Assembly (NCBI RefSeq): GCF_003073475.1
Contig: NZ_CP029033.1
Span: forward strand, 1,054,001 to 1,118,000
DNA: 64,000 nucleotides
Source of the DNA: Actinobaculum sp. 313
GTDB lineage: Bacteria; Actinomycetota; Actinomycetes; Actinomycetales; Actinomycetaceae
Direction: 5' to 3'
The notes under the pieces were generated by a model, which saw only the letters and a list, made by a program, of their open reading frames with translations, had not been told where the DNA came from and made no database searches. Both the position numbers and the translations under genes were made by a program. Each line of letters starts with the position of its first letter. The first letter of the stretch is position 1. Positions 18,516 through 26,556 of this stretch are shown piece by piece.

Positions 18516-18676
18516 GCGGACATTCTCGCACCTGCGTCGGAAGAGTCCCAAGCGCACGGCCTGGCGTCACGCGCTGGGACCGTTCCCGCACGCCGCCGTA
18601 ACCGCGAGCTCACGGGGGAGAAGAAGTGGTTCACCTCATGATGAGACAGGTCTTGTCCACACGCCCTGAACAGCAG

Positions 18677-18695
18677 TAAGGTAAGGCTGACGAGC
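18677..18695 (+). promoter_or_regulatory. DtxR/IdeR-like iron box
   Basis: TAAGGTAAGGCTGACGAGC fits the left half and centre of the 19-bp DtxR/IdeR consensus (TWAGGTWAGSCTWACCTWA) well and the right half poorly. It lies 66 nt before the siderophore-binding lipoprotein start, where an iron-dependent repressor would be expected. Confidence 0.5.
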
Positions 18696-18760
18696 CCTCA
18701 CGGACGTAGTCAGTCGTGACGCCTTTGCGTCGCTCGCATACCAGAAATAAGGAGAGGCCT

Positions 18761-19783
18761 ATGCGCCGCACACACTCGCTACTCGCACTTCCAGCAGTCG
18801 TGGCACTTGCCCTTGCTGGGTGCTCAAGTTCGGACTCGAATACCTCGGAGACAACAACATCCGCCGCCACCGATCAGACAACCACGCCGCAGGACGCCGC
18901 TGAAGCGTTTCCGGTCACCGTGACCCACAGCGCCGGTGAAACGACCATCGAGAGCCAGCCGGAGAACGTCGCCGTTCTCGACTTCGGAGCTCTTGACACC
19001 CTTGACACTCTGGGTTTTGAAGGCGTGACCGCACTGCCGCGATCATCAACAGTGCCGTCGTTCCTATCCGATTACGACAGTGACGACTACACCGATCTCG
19101 GCACCATTGTGGAACCGGATGTGGAAACCATCGCCACGGTGGGTCCGGATCTCGTGATTACCGGCGGACGTACGTCCTCCATGTACGACGATCTTTCCCA
19201 GAACTTCACCACTGTCGATGCCACACTCGATTATTCGGACTACGTCGAAGGCGTCAAGCGCGATATCGAGATTGTTGCCGAGTCGGTGGGCATGGGTGAC
19301 CAGGCCACCAAGCTGACCACCGCGATTGACGACAAGGTTTCCGAGCTTCAGCAGGCTGCCGAAGATGCCGGAATTGAAGGAAAGACTGGTGTGTTCCTGC
19401 TGGTCACCGGCGGAAATGTGACTGCATTCGGTCCGGGCTCGCGTTTCGGATACGTCTATGACCTCACCGGTGTGGAGTACGCCTTGAGCGACGCCGACAC
19501 CGCGCAAGCCGACGACAGCCACGGCGCCGAGGTCTCCTTCGAGACCATTGCGCAGGCAAACCCCGATTACATCTGGGTGTTGGACCGTGACGCCGTCGTC
19601 GGTTCTCGCGATGGCGGCGAAGCGACGTCCGCGCAAGAGGTCCTAAACAACGATTTCGTCAACGGTACTTCTGCTGCACAAAACGACACGATCACCTACG
19701 TTACGCCGGAACGCTGGTATCTGGTCATGCAGGGTGCATCGAATTTCCCGGCGATGTTGGATGAGCTCTCCGCAAGCCTGTGA
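18761..19783 (+). CDS. Iron-siderophore ABC transporter substrate-binding lipoprotein
   Basis: Extracellular binding protein (340 aa) of the FecB/FhuD/CeuE class that delivers ferric siderophore to the permease pair. The N-terminus has a signal sequence with lipobox ALAGC, then a Ser/Thr-rich linker. The periplasmic-binding fold (PeriBP_2) begins around VTHSAGETTIESQPENVAVL, with DLVITGGRTSSMYDDL and the C-terminal lobe NPDYIWVLDRDAVVG, most like YclQ/CeuE. AAGGAGAGGCC precedes ATG 18761. Its stop overlaps the permease start by 4 nt. The siderophore is not predictable; catecholates are usual for this subgroup. Confidence 0.93.
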   Translation: MRRTHSLLALPAVVALALAGCSSSDSNTSETTTSAATDQTTTPQDAAEAFPVTVTHSAGETTIESQPENVAVLDFGALDTLDTLGFEGVTALPRSSTVPSFLSDYDSDDYTDLGTIVEPDVETIATVGPDLVITGGRTSSMYDDLSQNFTTVDATLDYSDYVEGVKRDIEIVAESVGMGDQATKLTTAIDDKVSELQQAAEDAGIEGKTGVFLLVTGGNVTAFGPGSRFGYVYDLTGVEYALSDADTAQADDSHGAEVSFETIAQANPDYIWVLDRDAVVGSRDGGEATSAQEVLNNDFVNGTSAAQNDTITYVTPERWYLVMQGASNFPAMLDELSASL

Positions 19784-20778
19784 CCGCTGCGGATAATGCT
19801 CATATTCGGCATCGGACCCAGCCGTTGCGCCTGATTGCGGCGGCTGGGTTCGGTGTGTTGGTCGTCGTATCGCTCGCCACCGGCAATGCTGATTTGCGCC
19901 TCGGCGATGTCGTGACGGGGCAGATAAGCGACGAGCAGCTCCACGTCCTGCTTGGTTCACGTGTGCCACGTACCGCTGCGATTGTCCTGGCCGGTGCGTC
20001 GCTCTCGGTAGCCGGAGTGATTATGCAGCTACTTGTGCGTAATCGCTTTGTCGAGCCTTCCACAACGGGTACGAGCGAGTCTGCCGCCCTGGGCTTGCTT
20101 CTCGCTGCAGTGTTGGTGCCACAGATGCCCGTGCTTGGGCGACTCAGTCTGGCTCTTATTGGGGCGATGGTTGGCACCGGGCTCTACCTGTTGATCCTGC
20201 GCCGCATACCGCTGCATGACGCCATTTTGCCGCCACTGATCGGCCTGATCTTCTCCGGCATCATAAGCGCCGTCGCATCGGTACTCGCCTACCGGCTCGA
20301 TCTACTGCCATCGTTAACGCAATGGACGGTCGGCCGTTTCACGGGGATTATCGAGGGACGCTGGGAGACGCTGCTGCTAGCGGCGGTGGCACTTGTTTAC
20401 GCATATGTTGCCGCCGACCGCTTGACCATTGCCGGACTGGGAGAAGGTCTCAGCTCTTCCTTGGGGCTTAACTACCGGCGCACACTAGCCACCGGAATAG
20501 GAGCCGTGTCGCTGGTGTCTGCGGTGGTGGTAGTGACCTGTGGCTCGCTGCCCTTCCTGGGGCTGGTCGTTCCCAATATTGTCAGTCGGTTCGTCGGTGA
20601 TCGTCTGCGAAGGTCATTGCCGTGGGTGGCTTTAGCAGGTGCGGCATTCCTTCTACTTTGCGACATTTTCGCGCGTACAGTTGTGGCTCCTGCGGAGATT
20701 CCCATCGGCGTCGTCGTCGGGGTCGTCGGCGGCGTGTTGTTCATCGTGCTTCTCCTGCGTAGCGAGGAGCGCATATGA
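19780..20778 (+). CDS. Iron-siderophore ABC permease (first FecCD)
   Basis: FecCD-family membrane permease, 332 aa with about nine to ten membrane segments. It has RVPRTAAIVLAGASLSVAGV and VEPSTTGTSESAALGLLL near the N-terminal third, and the ATPase-contact helix ASLGLNYRRTL-like segment as SSLGLNYRRTLATG. GTG 19780 overlaps the lipoprotein stop and the next gene starts in its last codons, so all four genes are coupled. It forms the channel with the second permease. Confidence 0.94.
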   Translation: MTAADNAHIRHRTQPLRLIAAAGFGVLVVVSLATGNADLRLGDVVTGQISDEQLHVLLGSRVPRTAAIVLAGASLSVAGVIMQLLVRNRFVEPSTTGTSESAALGLLLAAVLVPQMPVLGRLSLALIGAMVGTGLYLLILRRIPLHDAILPPLIGLIFSGIISAVASVLAYRLDLLPSLTQWTVGRFTGIIEGRWETLLLAAVALVYAYVAADRLTIAGLGEGLSSSLGLNYRRTLATGIGAVSLVSAVVVVTCGSLPFLGLVVPNIVSRFVGDRLRRSLPWVALAGAAFLLLCDIFARTVVAPAEIPIGVVVGVVGGVLFIVLLLRSEERI

Positions 20779-21926
20779 GCGAGCGCAGGGTGTCCCCGCG
20801 CAAACAGAAGGAACCGCAACCGCGCACTGCTCGGGTATTGGAGGGGGAGTCGTCGCGCAGACAGCAAGAATCGCCCTTGCGGCGCGTTCGGCTCACAAAG
20901 CGCGCGGCACCGCTCGACACGCGGCACAGCAGTGAGCATACCCGGTCACGGCGTCATCGCCCGGCCTATTACCTGTGCAAACCGGCCGTGCGCCTGACCA
21001 TAATGGTGTGTTGCGCGCTTGCCTGTGTAACTATCTTCTTCTTGGCCGGTCTGGATCTGGGCAATCTGAACCTTCTCGTCCTGCGCATGAGAGCCACGCG
21101 AGTGGCAGCGCTTGTTCTGGTGGGCGTGGCCGTATCCATCTCCACGGTTGCCTTTCAAACAATTGCCGAGAACCGTATTCTCACCCCATCCATCATGGGC
21201 TTCGACGCCCTGTATGCGGTGGTGCAGACAACAATTATCTTCTTGTTTGGCACCGCCTATACGCAGCATGTGGGAGTACTGGCGCAGTTCGCTCTGTCCG
21301 GCGGGATAATGGTGGTGTTCGCTGTAGCGCTGTTCACCTCCATGATGCGGCGGCCCATCCAACTGATGATTCTCATCGGGATCGTGCTGGGAACCATGCT
21401 TCGGTCTGTTTCCACGCTTTTGCAGTCGATTATGGAACCGAACTCGCTGACCGTATTACAGGCGCAGCTCTTCGCCTCGTTCGGGTCAGTCGACTCCCGC
21501 CTGCTGGGCGTGTCTACCATTATCATCTGTGCCCTGGGGTGCGACCTGCTACGGCGCTCGCGTGTCCTGGACGTGCTGACACTGGGGCGTGAGCACGCGA
21601 TATCGCTCGGCCTGCCCTACCGGCGGGCGCTCTTCGGCATCCTCGTCGACGTCGCTGTTCTGGTGGCGACAGCGACGGCATTGGTAGGACCGGTCACCTT
21701 CTTCGGCCTTCTCGTCTCCGCTTTGGCGTACCGCCTCACCGGTAGCGCCAGGCATACCTGGGTTCTGCCCGCCGCCGCTTGCATCGCCGTGATCTGCCTA
21801 GTTGGCGGGCAGGCCATCCTTGAATTCGAACTGGGGATGAATGGTGTGCTCTCCGGTGTTATCGAGTTCGTCGGAGGCATCGTCTTCATCCTTCTTATCC
21901 TGTCGCACAGAAAGAGGCTCTCATGA
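20775..21926 (+). CDS. Iron-siderophore ABC permease (second FecCD) with long basic N-terminus
   Basis: FecCD-family permease of 383 aa. The membrane core starts near residue 72 (LTIMVCCALACVTIFFLAG) and contains RATRVAALVLVGVAVSIST, ENRILTPSIMGFDALYAVV and the ATPase-contact segment HAISLGLPYRRAL. Family members such as YclO are about 315 aa. The extra 70 residues here are strongly basic (Arg/Lys/Gln-rich) and cytoplasmic. ATG 20775 overlaps the previous stop in the ATGA arrangement seen throughout this operon, so the extension is probably translated; a start further inside has no better ribosome site. Confidence 0.92.
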   Translation: MSERRVSPRKQKEPQPRTARVLEGESSRRQQESPLRRVRLTKRAAPLDTRHSSEHTRSRRHRPAYYLCKPAVRLTIMVCCALACVTIFFLAGLDLGNLNLLVLRMRATRVAALVLVGVAVSISTVAFQTIAENRILTPSIMGFDALYAVVQTTIIFLFGTAYTQHVGVLAQFALSGGIMVVFAVALFTSMMRRPIQLMILIGIVLGTMLRSVSTLLQSIMEPNSLTVLQAQLFASFGSVDSRLLGVSTIIICALGCDLLRRSRVLDVLTLGREHAISLGLPYRRALFGILVDVAVLVATATALVGPVTFFGLLVSALAYRLTGSARHTWVLPAAACIAVICLVGGQAILEFELGMNGVLSGVIEFVGGIVFILLILSHRKRLS

Positions 21927-22681
21927 TCCGCCTGCACGGTCTGACGAAGAAGTATGGTGGGCTGGCAGTCGTGGATAACGTATCGCTTGCTTTTCCCACC
22001 GGTGGCATTACCTCGCTAATAGGTGCCAATGGTGCCGGGAAGTCAACACTTCTTCACATGGCATCTCGGCTCGTGACGCCGGACACGGGGAGGGTGGAGC
22101 TGGACGGACGGGACATCCGCTCCCTGGACTCCATGCGGGTGGCGCGTCATTTGGCAATTCTGCGACAGGTCAACACCATCACCGCTCGGCTGCGTGTACG
22201 CGAACTGGTCGAATTCGGGCGCTACCCGTACTCGCGTGGGCGCCTCACCGGCGAAGACCGGGAGGCGGTGGCTCTCGCCATGCACCAGATGAACCTCGAG
22301 CATCTGGCGGGACGCTTCCTCGAGCAGCTATCCGGTGGTGAGAGGCAGCGCGCCTTCGTCGCCATGGTTCTGGCGCAGGAGACCGACTACTTACTCCTGG
22401 ATGAACCGTTGAACAACCTGGATCTGAAACATTCGGTTGACATGATGAACGCTTTGCGGAAAGTAGCCGGTGAACTTGACCGTACGGTTCTGATTGTCGT
22501 GCACGACATCAATATCGCCTCCGCCTACTCCGACCGTATCGTGGCGATGAAGGACGGCCGTGTGGTGGCGGACGGCGCGCCCGACGACGTCGTCAATCCG
22601 GAGCAGCTGGCCGAGATCTACGGCATCGATGCAGAGGTGCACGATATTGACGGCATGCGCCTGGCCATGTACTACCGTTAG
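21923..22681 (+). CDS. Iron-siderophore ABC transporter ATP-binding protein
   Basis: ABC ATPase of the FepC/YclP type, 252 aa. Walker A is GANGAGKST, Q-loop LRQVNTITARL, signature [17 protein letters not shown], Walker B YLLLDEPLNNLD and the switch His in VVHDINIASAYSD. ATG 21923 overlaps the permease stop by 4 nt. It is the last gene of the lipoprotein-permease-permease-ATPase operon, which resembles the petrobactin-type yclNOPQ set with the binding protein moved to the front. Confidence 0.94.
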   Translation: MIRLHGLTKKYGGLAVVDNVSLAFPTGGITSLIGANGAGKSTLLHMASRLVTPDTGRVELDGRDIRSLDSMRVARHLAILRQVNTITARLRVRELVEFGRYPYSRGRLTGEDREAVALAMHQMNLEHLAGRFLEQLSGGERQRAFVAMVLAQETDYLLLDEPLNNLDLKHSVDMMNALRKVAGELDRTVLIVVHDINIASAYSDRIVAMKDGRVVADGAPDDVVNPEQLAEIYGIDAEVHDIDGMRLAMYYR

Positions 22682-22703
22682 GCGCCCCGGCCCCGTGGTG
22701 CCG

Positions 22704-22709
22704 TACCCT
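22704..22709 (+). promoter_or_regulatory. -10 element of a leaderless PHP gene
   Basis: TACCCT (TANNNT pattern) ends 5 nt before ATG 22715, and no ribosome site precedes that ATG. This fits a leaderless transcript independent of the iron operon. Confidence 0.5.
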
Positions 22710-22714
22710 GGAGT

Positions 22715-23557
22715 ATGCGCATTGATCCACACACGCACTCCACCGCCTCTGATGGCACCGAGACACCGGCGCAGCTCATGATGCGCGCACGCCACGCCGC
22801 ACTTGATATGGTCGGTTTGACGGACCACGACACTACTGCGGGTTGGAGCGAAGCGGCTGCCGCCGTGCTGCGCACCGGTGTCGGCCTGCTGCGCGGCATG
22901 GAGTTTTCCGCGCGTTATCACGGTATCTCTATACACATCCTCGGGCTTCTTTTCGACGACGCCGACGCCGACATCAGGCAGCACTGCCGGAGAGTGCGTG
23001 AATCACGGGTGGGACGTGCTCGGGCGATGGTGGAGCGCCTAGCGGAGGACGTCCCCGTTAGTTGGGAAGACGTTGTAGCGCAGGTCAGCGGCAATGCGAC
23101 CATCGGCAGGCCGCATATCGCCGATGCCCTGGTGGCGCGTGGCGTGGTGAGTAGCCGTGCGGAGGCCTTTGACAGGTTCCTTAATCCTCGTTCTCCCTAC
23201 TACGTGCCGCACTATGCTCCAGCCGCCACCGATGTGATCCGCTGGGTGAAAAACGCTGGGGGAGAGACGGTATTCGCGCATCCGCGGGCACCGGGACGGG
23301 GAAGAGTAGTGCCCTGGGAGGCATTCGACGAGCTGGCGCAGGCGGGACTATTCGGGGTGGAGATTGATCACCGTGACAACACGGCGGAATCGATTCCGCA
23401 GCTGGAGCAGATGGTGCGTCACCTCCACCTCGCGCGATTCGGCGCGAGTGACTACCATGGTGCGGGCAAGCCCAACCGTCTGGGCGAACGTACTACATCG
23501 CCAGCGGTTATCGAAGCTCTAACCGAGCGCTGTCTGCTGGAGGTTATACATCCGTGA
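22715..23557 (+). CDS. PHP-domain phosphoesterase (RNase AM / nucleoside bisphosphate phosphatase type)
   Basis: Metal-dependent phosphoesterase of 280 aa. The N-terminal PHP motif RIDPHTHSTASDG, then GLTDHDTTAGW, GMEFSA and a late FGASDYHG supply the His/Asp/Glu metal ligands. A smaller inserted helical domain occupies roughly residues 100-165. Such proteins (YciV-like) remove phosphate from 3',5'-nucleoside bisphosphates or trim RNA 5' ends. ATG 22715 is probably leaderless. The stop overlaps the MarC gene start by 4 nt. Confidence 0.9.
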   Translation: MRIDPHTHSTASDGTETPAQLMMRARHAALDMVGLTDHDTTAGWSEAAAAVLRTGVGLLRGMEFSARYHGISIHILGLLFDDADADIRQHCRRVRESRVGRARAMVERLAEDVPVSWEDVVAQVSGNATIGRPHIADALVARGVVSSRAEAFDRFLNPRSPYYVPHYAPAATDVIRWVKNAGGETVFAHPRAPGRGRVVPWEAFDELAQAGLFGVEIDHRDNTAESIPQLEQMVRHLHLARFGASDYHGAGKPNRLGERTTSPAVIEALTERCLLEVIHP

Positions 23558-24168
23558 CCGGATTCGACGTGACGCTGTTCGTCTCAACGTTCACCACCCT
23601 GTTCGTCATCGCGGACCCCTTCGGTAATCTCCCGGTGTTCATCGCCCTGACCTCGCGGATGACGCCGCGCGAACGCAGAACCGCCGCCTGGCAGGCGACG
23701 ATGACCTCATTCGTCGTCCTGTCCGTGTTCGGCCTCTTCGGCAACTACATTCTCGACGTACTTCATCTCTCCGTGGAAGCGGTCCAGCTCTCCGGTGGGT
23801 TGCTTCTGCTACTTGTGGCACTTCAGCTGTTGACGGGGCACGAGGACGATCCGGGCGAACCCGGATCGGTTAACGTTGCCCTCGTGCCGCTGGGGGTGCC
23901 GTTGCTGGCCGGTCCTGGCTCAATTGTGGCGGTGATGATGGCCGCCCAACAGTCGGGAAAGACGAGCGGCGGTATATGGGCGGTTGTCGTGGCGATGGTT
24001 TTGGTGCACCTCGTTGAGTGGGTCACCATGTACTTCGGCAATCCGTTACATCGACTGCTGGGGGAAGGTGGCACGATGTTCCTGGTGCGTATCTCGGGCA
24101 TGCTCCTGGCGGCCATTGCCACACAACTGATGATCGACGCGGTGTTGACCATCGTTGCTGCCGCGTAG
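23554..24168 (+). CDS. MarC-family integral membrane protein
   Basis: Membrane protein of 204 aa with six predicted membrane segments, UPF0056/MarC family. Conserved features are VIADPFGNLPVFIALTS in the first segment and VPLGVPLLAGPGSI in the fourth. GTG 23554 overlaps the PHP gene stop. Function of the family is unknown; a link to multidrug resistance was proposed for MarC but withdrawn. It is convergent with the RNA helicase gene. Confidence 0.92.
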   Translation: MTGFDVTLFVSTFTTLFVIADPFGNLPVFIALTSRMTPRERRTAAWQATMTSFVVLSVFGLFGNYILDVLHLSVEAVQLSGGLLLLLVALQLLTGHEDDPGEPGSVNVALVPLGVPLLAGPGSIVAVMMAAQQSGKTSGGIWAVVVAMVLVHLVEWVTMYFGNPLHRLLGEGGTMFLVRISGMLLAAIATQLMIDAVLTIVAAA

Positions 24169-24265
24169 GGGAATGCCGTAGACGCCGTAGAGGAGTCCCC
24201 ACCGCCGCCTCGGGCCGCTTGTCGTAGCAGAGATCACCCGTCGCAGAGGCACTCGCTGTACTAGA

Positions 24266-25879
24266 TCACTCTCCGTCCTGGGAACGATGAATACGGCGAC
24301 GCTTGCGTTCGCGGCGGGGTGCCGCCTGCGGATTATCCTCAATGGCGGAACGCGGCTGCGCCTGCCGCTGGATGGAGCTGTCGGTGGTCTTCGTTCTGCG
24401 GCGTTGCCGTGCCCGCGATGATTTTCTGCTTTCCCGTTCACCGGAGCTCCGCGTCGCGCGGGAACGTCCCCGTTTGGCTGCATTCCGGCCGCGCCCCGCT
24501 CCCGGTCCACCAAGATCCTCAATGTATTCCGCATCCAACCCGGCGCGCACCCGCTTTGACGTGGGTAGCTTTCCGCCGACGTCACGAGGGATTCCTAGGT
24601 CGGAGTACAGGTGGTCCGAGGTGTGGTAAGTCTCGACGGGGTCGGCTTGCCCCAGATTCAGAAGGCGATTGATTACCGCCCAGCGCGGAAGATCCTCCCA
24701 ATCCACGAAGGTGACGGCCGTTCCGGAATGGCCGGCGCGCCCCGTTCGGCCAATGCGGTGAATATAGGTCTTTTCGTCCTCGGGGCACTGATAGTTGATG
24801 ACGTGGGTGACGTTATCAACATCAATACCGCGTGCTGCGACGTCGGTGGCGACAAGAACATCTACCTTGCCATTGCGGAAGGCACGCAGTGCCTGTTCGC
24901 GCGCGCCCTGCCCGAGATCGCCATGCAGTGCACCGGCGGCGAAGCCGCGCTCGGTAAGATCGTCGGCGAGTTTGGCAGCGGCGCGTTTCGTCCGGGTGAA
25001 GATAATCGTCAGGCCGCGATCTTCCGCCTGCAGGATTCGCGCGACGACCTCCACCTTATTCAAGGCGTGGCATCGATACACCACTTGCCGCGTGTCCTTG
25101 ACGGTGGCACTGGTGTCCTCGGGATCCTGCACGTGAATATGCGTGGGCCTATCCATGTACCGGCGCGCCATGGCAACAACCGGTGCCGGCATCGTCGCTG
25201 AGAAAAGCATTGTGTGGCGGTTGCCGGGCGTGGCAGAGAGGATTGTTTCCACGTCTTCCAGGAAACCGAGGTCGAGCATCTCATCGGCCTCGTCGAGTAC
25301 GAGGGTTCGCACTCGCGAGAGATTGAGGACGCGATGTCGCATGAGGTCGATGATTCTCCCCGGTGTGCCGACAACGATTTCTGCGCCCTCGAGCAGAGCG
25401 ACCTGCTGTGGTTCGTATGCGCGTCCGCCGTAGAGTTCTACAATCCGCACGGAGCGCCGCGCAGCCGCGTCGGAGAGTTCACCGGCGACTTGCTTGGCCA
25501 GTTCGCGAGTGGGCAGCACTACGAGGCCCTGCGGTTTGCCACGTTCTGATTGCGGGATTTTCTCCCATCCCTCTTCTCCGGGGCCGCTGGTGTTCTCAAT
25601 CATGGGAATGCCGAAGCCGAGCGTCTTACCTGTGCCCGTCTTCGCCTGACCGATGATGTCGGCACGCCGAAGCGCAACCGGTAGCGTCAAGGCCTGAATG
25701 GGGAAGGGGGAAACAATGCCTTTGTCGGCGAGCGCCTCGACGATCACCTGGGATACGCCCAGTTCGGCAAAAGAGGCGGTTTCGGTCGCGGTAGACGTTC
25801 CGCTGATCTCTGCGCGCGGCTCGTTCGCGGCCGGTACCCGAGCAGCTGAGGAGTCGATGACGCCCGAGCTGGAACTCAT
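24266..25879 (-). CDS. DEAD-box ATP-dependent RNA helicase
   Basis: Cytoplasmic RNA helicase of 537 aa. It shows the Q-motif (FAELGVSQVIVEALADKG..PFPIQ), motif I AKTGTGKT, Ia PTRELAKQV, motif II LDEADEMLDLGF, III SAT, IV IIFTRTK and VI HRIGRTGRAG. Residues after about 430 form a basic low-complexity tail rich in Arg, Lys, Ser and Gln, as in cold-shock-linked actinobacterial helicases. ATG 25879 (MSSSSGV) follows AAAGGA at a suitable distance and is preferred over the longer frame. It lies alone, convergent with marC. Confidence 0.94.
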   Translation of the reverse strand: MSSSSGVIDSSAARVPAANEPRAEISGTSTATETASFAELGVSQVIVEALADKGIVSPFPIQALTLPVALRRADIIGQAKTGTGKTLGFGIPMIENTSGPGEEGWEKIPQSERGKPQGLVVLPTRELAKQVAGELSDAAARRSVRIVELYGGRAYEPQQVALLEGAEIVVGTPGRIIDLMRHRVLNLSRVRTLVLDEADEMLDLGFLEDVETILSATPGNRHTMLFSATMPAPVVAMARRYMDRPTHIHVQDPEDTSATVKDTRQVVYRCHALNKVEVVARILQAEDRGLTIIFTRTKRAAAKLADDLTERGFAAGALHGDLGQGAREQALRAFRNGKVDVLVATDVAARGIDVDNVTHVINYQCPEDEKTYIHRIGRTGRAGHSGTAVTFVDWEDLPRWAVINRLLNLGQADPVETYHTSDHLYSDLGIPRDVGGKLPTSKRVRAGLDAEYIEDLGGPGAGRGRNAAKRGRSRATRSSGERESRKSSRARQRRRTKTTDSSIQRQAQPRSAIEDNPQAAPRRERKRRRIHRSQDGE

Positions 25880-26271
25880 GCAGTTTTCCTTTCTCGCACG
25901 AAGCCGATGGCTTCGCTGCTGCGGCAGCCGATCGCGAGAAAACAATTCATGACACGTGACGATCGGTCAGCCCTCGATTCTTTTTCGCTGTCCATCTTAA
26001 GGTTTCGGAGGGATAAACGGTACGTGGCGGGCGATATGTCGTCCGAGTCGCATCGCTACTGCTGCTGATACTCAGGTAAGGCACAGATCTCGCTCAAGGC
26101 GTCGGATTGTAACCTGTGTTTTTTCTTCGCGCAATGGGTATTGATACCCATGCGATTGTCTTGCCGTCGGAGAAATCGCCTTGTAGTATTGCTTCTCGTT
26201 AATTCTCCCAACACGTCGAGAAAAACACCGCATAAATCCATAGAAAATCGTTATTCCAGGACGGTGGGATC
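25880..26271. other. AT-rich divergent control region
   Basis: No gene seen. The stretch from about 26060 to 26270 is clearly more AT-rich than its surroundings, with runs such as TTTTTTC and AAAATC. It must hold the helicase promoter (minus) and the promoter of the exopolysaccharide locus (plus). It contains an 18-bp palindrome, listed separately. Confidence 0.6.
26134..26151. promoter_or_regulatory. 18-bp palindrome, candidate operator
   Basis: ATGGGTATTGATACCCAT is a perfect dyad with 8-bp arms and a 2-nt centre. It lies 121 nt before the first gene of the exopolysaccharide locus, in AT-rich DNA, and looks like a repressor site of the TetR/GntR/LacI size class. The regulator is not encoded nearby. 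Confidence 0.55.
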
Positions 26272-26547
26272 ATGCACTATTCGCCAATCATGCCCGGCTT
26301 GGGTCTTCTTGCGGCAGCCAAGGTTCTTCCTTTGAGTACGGGGCTTGGCTCTGTGGCTCGGACTTGCTTCAACGTTGCGGGCATACTTTTTCTGCTCCTT
26401 GCTGCACTCCTGATCGTGCTGGATACAATCGGGCGCCTGCACGACATCCGAGCGTCCCTAAACGGAGTGAGTGGTAGGCGGCCGTCCACGGCCTACGGGT
26501 ACCAAGACTCAGCTGTCCCCTCCATCTGGGCTCCGCCCGCCGCCTGA
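26272..26547 (+). CDS. Small single-pass membrane protein
   Basis: A 91-residue protein of no family I recognise. One strong hydrophobic segment (FNVAGILFLLLAALLIVLDTI) near residues 33-53 is followed by a short polar C-terminal tail. GGTGGG sits a few nt before ATG 26272. The stop lies 9 nt before the glycosyltransferase start, which suggests it is translated as the first gene of that operon. It may be an accessory subunit of the synthase; that is inference only. Confidence 0.6.
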   Translation: MHYSPIMPGLGLLAAAKVLPLSTGLGSVARTCFNVAGILFLLLAALLIVLDTIGRLHDIRASLNGVSGRRPSTAYGYQDSAVPSIWAPPAA

Positions 26548-26556
26548 GGTGTGCGA

